A DNA stretch of 64,000 nucleotides from Marilutibacter penaei (GTDB lineage Bacteria > Pseudomonadota > Gammaproteobacteria > Xanthomonadales > Xanthomonadaceae). The translations under genes and the position numbers were made by a program. This document shows, one piece after another, positions 61,885-64,000 of the stretch; position 1 is the first letter of the stretch, and every line of letters begins with the position of its first letter. The DNA is taken from NCBI RefSeq assembly GCF_014145395.1, contig NZ_JACHTE010000002.1, positions 62,001 to 126,000 on the forward strand. The letters run 5' to 3'. Below the pieces are notes generated by a model. The model was not told where the DNA came from. It worked only from the letters and a program-made list of their open reading frames with translations, and ran no database searches.

Positions 61885-63387
61885 ATGCATGAGGACGGCA
61901 CCCTCCATTCGATCGATGGCCTGAGACGGCTGGAAGCCAATGCGGCGCGTCGCCTGGGTGACGACCGCGCCTTGATGCGCCGGGCAGGCCTCGCCGCGTG
62001 GCATGCGGTACTGGCGCACTGGCCGGATGCCCGCCGTATCGTCGTGGCCTGCGGCCCCGGCAACAACGGCGGCGATGGCCATGAGTTGGCAATGCATGCG
62101 CTGGCGTGTGGGCGCGACGTGAGCGTCGTGGGCCTCCCCGCCACATCGCCTGCAGGCGGGACGGCCGCGGAGGCCGTCCGGCGCTACACGGAAGCAGGCG
62201 GACGTTCGCAGGTGTTCGACGGACGCTTGCCCCACGCAGACCTGGTGGTCGACGCGCTCTTCGGCATCGGCCTGCATCGCGCACCCGAAGGGGATGCGGC
62301 GCGCCTGATCGAAGCGATCAACAGCCATGGCGCCCCGGTGCTGGCGCTGGACGTCCCCAGTGGCGTGGATGCCGGGACGGGCACGGTGCCGGGCATTGCG
62401 GTCCAGGCCTCGCACACGCTGGAGTTCATGCGCCGCAAGGCCGGCCTCTGGACGGGCGCGGCGCTGAACCATCGGGGCACGGCCTCCCTGGACACCCTGG
62501 AGCTCGAAACCACGGACTTCGACGGCGTGGAGGCCGTCGCCATGCGCTGGACCGTCGACGCGCTGGCGCATGCGTTGCCGGCACGCCGGCGCGACAGCCA
62601 CAAGGGCCAGCACGGACGGGTGTTGTGCATCGGGGGCGACCATGGCCACGGGGGGGCGATCGTGATGGTCGCGGAGGCGGCGCTGCGCGTCGGTGCGGGC
62701 CTGGTCGAAGTCGCCACCCGCCCGGCGCACGTGGCGCCGCTGCTGGCCCGGCGACCCGAAGCGATGGCGCGCGGTTGTGATGTGCTGGGTGGCGTCACGC
62801 TTGAAGGCAGCCTCGCGGCTTGTGATGTCGTCGCGATCGGCCCGGGCCTCAGCCAGTCGGAGTGGGCACGCGAAGCGGTGCCCTGGGTGTCGCGCGCGGG
62901 CAAGCCGCTGGTGCTGGATGCCGACGCGCTCAACCTGCTCGCCGAAAGCGCGTGGCCCGTCGTGCCCTCCGATACGATCCTGACGCCGCATCCGGGGGAG
63001 GCGGCGCGCCTGCTTGGCGTGACGACACCGGATATCCAGCGCGACCGGCTCGCCTCGGCCCGCCAGTTGGCCGAGCGACACGGCTGCACCGTCGTCCTCA
63101 AGGGCGCAGGCACCGTGGTGGCATCGCCCGGCCGGAGGCCGGTCGTGATCGCTGCGGGCAACCCCGGCATGGCCGTCGGCGGGATGGGCGATGTGCTGAC
63201 GGGTACCATCGCGGCCTTGCGGGCGCAGGGACTCGATGCGTTCGAAGCGGCCTGCACGGGTGCGCTTCTGCATGCCGCGGCCGGTGATCGCGCGGTCCTG
63301 GAAGGGGGCGCGCGCGGACTGCTGCCCACCGACCTTTCCCCTTGGTTGCGCCGGCTGGCGAACCCCGACTTCCCGGACCCGAGATGA
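61885..63387 (+). CDS. nnr: Bifunctional NAD(P)H-hydrate epimerase/dehydratase
   Basis: A 500-residue fusion that repairs hydrated NADH/NADPH. The N-terminal YjeF_N epimerase (about 1-215) has CGPGNNGGDGHELA. The C-terminal ADP-dependent dehydratase (about 230-490) has CIGGDHGHGGA, TPHPGEAARLLG and the GNPGMAVGGMGDVLTG catalytic loop. It overlaps tsaE as ATGA. The start is close to a -10 box, so the mRNA may be leaderless. Confidence 0.95.
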   Translation: MHEDGTLHSIDGLRRLEANAARRLGDDRALMRRAGLAAWHAVLAHWPDARRIVVACGPGNNGGDGHELAMHALACGRDVSVVGLPATSPAGGTAAEAVRRYTEAGGRSQVFDGRLPHADLVVDALFGIGLHRAPEGDAARLIEAINSHGAPVLALDVPSGVDAGTGTVPGIAVQASHTLEFMRRKAGLWTGAALNHRGTASLDTLELETTDFDGVEAVAMRWTVDALAHALPARRRDSHKGQHGRVLCIGGDHGHGGAIVMVAEAALRVGAGLVEVATRPAHVAPLLARRPEAMARGCDVLGGVTLEGSLAACDVVAIGPGLSQSEWAREAVPWVSRAGKPLVLDADALNLLAESAWPVVPSDTILTPHPGEAARLLGVTTPDIQRDRLASARQLAERHGCTVVLKGAGTVVASPGRRPVVIAAGNPGMAVGGMGDVLTGTIAALRAQGLDAFEAACTGALLHAAAGDRAVLEGGARGLLPTDLSPWLRRLANPDFPDPR

Positions 63388-63881
63388 GCCACCACATCGT
63401 CCAGATCCCGCTGCCGGACCCCGACGCCACCGAGGCGCTGGGGGTGCGGCTGGCCCGGCATCGCCCGCCTGCGGCCGTGGCTTACCTGCGCGGCGACCTC
63501 GGGGCCGGCAAGTCCACGCTGGCACGAGCCCTGCTCCGTAGCCTCGGCGTGACCGGCACCATCCGCAGTCCGACCTACACGCTCGTCGAGCGCTACCCGC
63601 TCGCGGACGACGGCGAGGCCTGGCATCTGGACCTCTACCGGATCGCCGACGCGGGCGAGCTGGAATACCTGGGCCTCGATGCCGATGGCGTGACCTTGTG
63701 GCTGGTCGAGTGGGCCGAGCGGGGCGGCGGCGCGTTGCCGCCCGCCGACCTGGTGGTCGAACTGCGGGTCGAGGGGGCGGGACGGCAGGCGCGTCTGGTG
63801 CCGGCGAGCGAGGCGGGCGGTGCATGGGTAGACGCAGTGCGGACGGAAACGGTCGAACCGTCAGTTGCGCCGCCTTCCTGA
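63384..63881 (+). CDS. tsaE: tRNA threonylcarbamoyladenosine ATPase TsaE
   Basis: A 165-residue P-loop ATPase that powers t6A modification with TsaB, TsaC and TsaD. Walker A is GDLGAGKSTLAR, and SPTYTLVERYPL, HLDLYRI and LVEWAER are diagnostic. The ATG overlaps the nnr stop. In related genomes I recall amiC and mutL following. Confidence 0.94.
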   Translation: MSHHIVQIPLPDPDATEALGVRLARHRPPAAVAYLRGDLGAGKSTLARALLRSLGVTGTIRSPTYTLVERYPLADDGEAWHLDLYRIADAGELEYLGLDADGVTLWLVEWAERGGGALPPADLVVELRVEGAGRQARLVPASEAGGAWVDAVRTETVEPSVAPPS

Positions 63882-64000
63882 CCGGTTCTTCAAGGAAGTT
63901 CTGGCAGGTGACGGATTAATAAGGGAAAAGGGCTTGCAAAAGCGTCGGTGTGGTGCTTGACTAGCCCTCATGCGAGCGAGGGGAGCCACCGTCCAGAAGG
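63882..64000 (+). other. Intergenic sequence after tsaE
   Basis: 119 bases. An AT-rich stretch (GATTAATAAGGGAAAAGG, 63912-63929) and TTGCAA at 63935-63940 look like promoter DNA. An ATG at 63970 opens a frame to the window end, but too little is present to call a gene. Confidence 0.35.

Noticed and set aside
1-64000. CRISPR arrays, insertion sequences, prophage genes, rRNA
   Set aside because: I looked for regular repeats, transposase or integrase motifs and rRNA signatures and saw none in the window.

Overview
The window is one piece of a high-GC gammaproteobacterial chromosome, most likely from the Xanthomonadaceae (a Lysobacter- or Luteimonas-like organism). Two gene orders that I recall from that family support this: alaS-csrA-tRNA-Ser-tRNA-Arg on the left, and dapA/gcvR-bcp-phoH, fdxA-tRNA-Glu-pcnB-folK-panBCD-pgi on the right. 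The assignment rests on gene order, protein similarity judged by eye and base composition. No database search was run.

Layout. Positions 1-2981 are core genes: the 3' part of alaS, csrA, tRNA-Ser(GCU) and tRNA-Arg(ACG), each of the last three with a readable sigma-70 promoter. Positions 3088-48466 are an accessory region for an extracellular polysaccharide and a small peptide-like metabolite. Its left arm runs mainly on the + strand: a Sfp-type phosphopantetheinyl transferase, a polyprenyl-phosphate sugar transferase, an antisense J-domain membrane protein, then a tightly coupled operon of two assembly-line proteins (half C-A-PCP-KS-AT-ACP-aminotransferase, then C-A-PCP-C-A-PCP), two alpha/beta hydrolases and a Wzx-like flippase. 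In the middle are three paralogous secreted parallel beta-helix proteins on the - strand, the third a lipoprotein that follows an acetyltransferase gene. The right arm (32776-47222, - strand) is a compact export and assembly operon: TviB-type UDP-sugar dehydrogenase, UDP-uronate 4-epimerase, Wza, Wzz, a CpsD-like ATPase, an outer-membrane beta-barrel, four glycosyltransferases, a Wzy-like polymerase and two polysaccharide deacetylases. galE stands divergently at its head. Positions 48512-64000 are core metabolism and maintenance genes: an esterase, thiD, phoH, bcp, gcvR, dapA, a bamC-like lipoprotein, fdxA, tRNA-Glu, pcnB, folK, panB, panC, panD, pgi, queG, nnr and tsaE.

How the accessory genes may work together. 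The polysaccharide genes resemble the set normally found with exosortase A (XrtA/PEP-CTERM): the EpsB-type sugar transferase, chain-length protein, autokinase, outer-membrane protein, Stp-type glycosyltransferases and the two XrtA-associated hydrolases. Yet there is no exosortase and no PEP-CTERM protein between the two core flanks. Where XrtA loci usually carry a simple acyl-CoA ligase and acyl carrier protein beside the two hydrolases, this locus has a full NRPS-PKS line with a built-in aminotransferase and no thioesterase. My reading, which is inference, is that a proline-derived beta-amino peptide is built here and then released or transferred by the Cys-nucleophile hydrolase, possibly onto the polysaccharide or its lipid-linked repeat unit.
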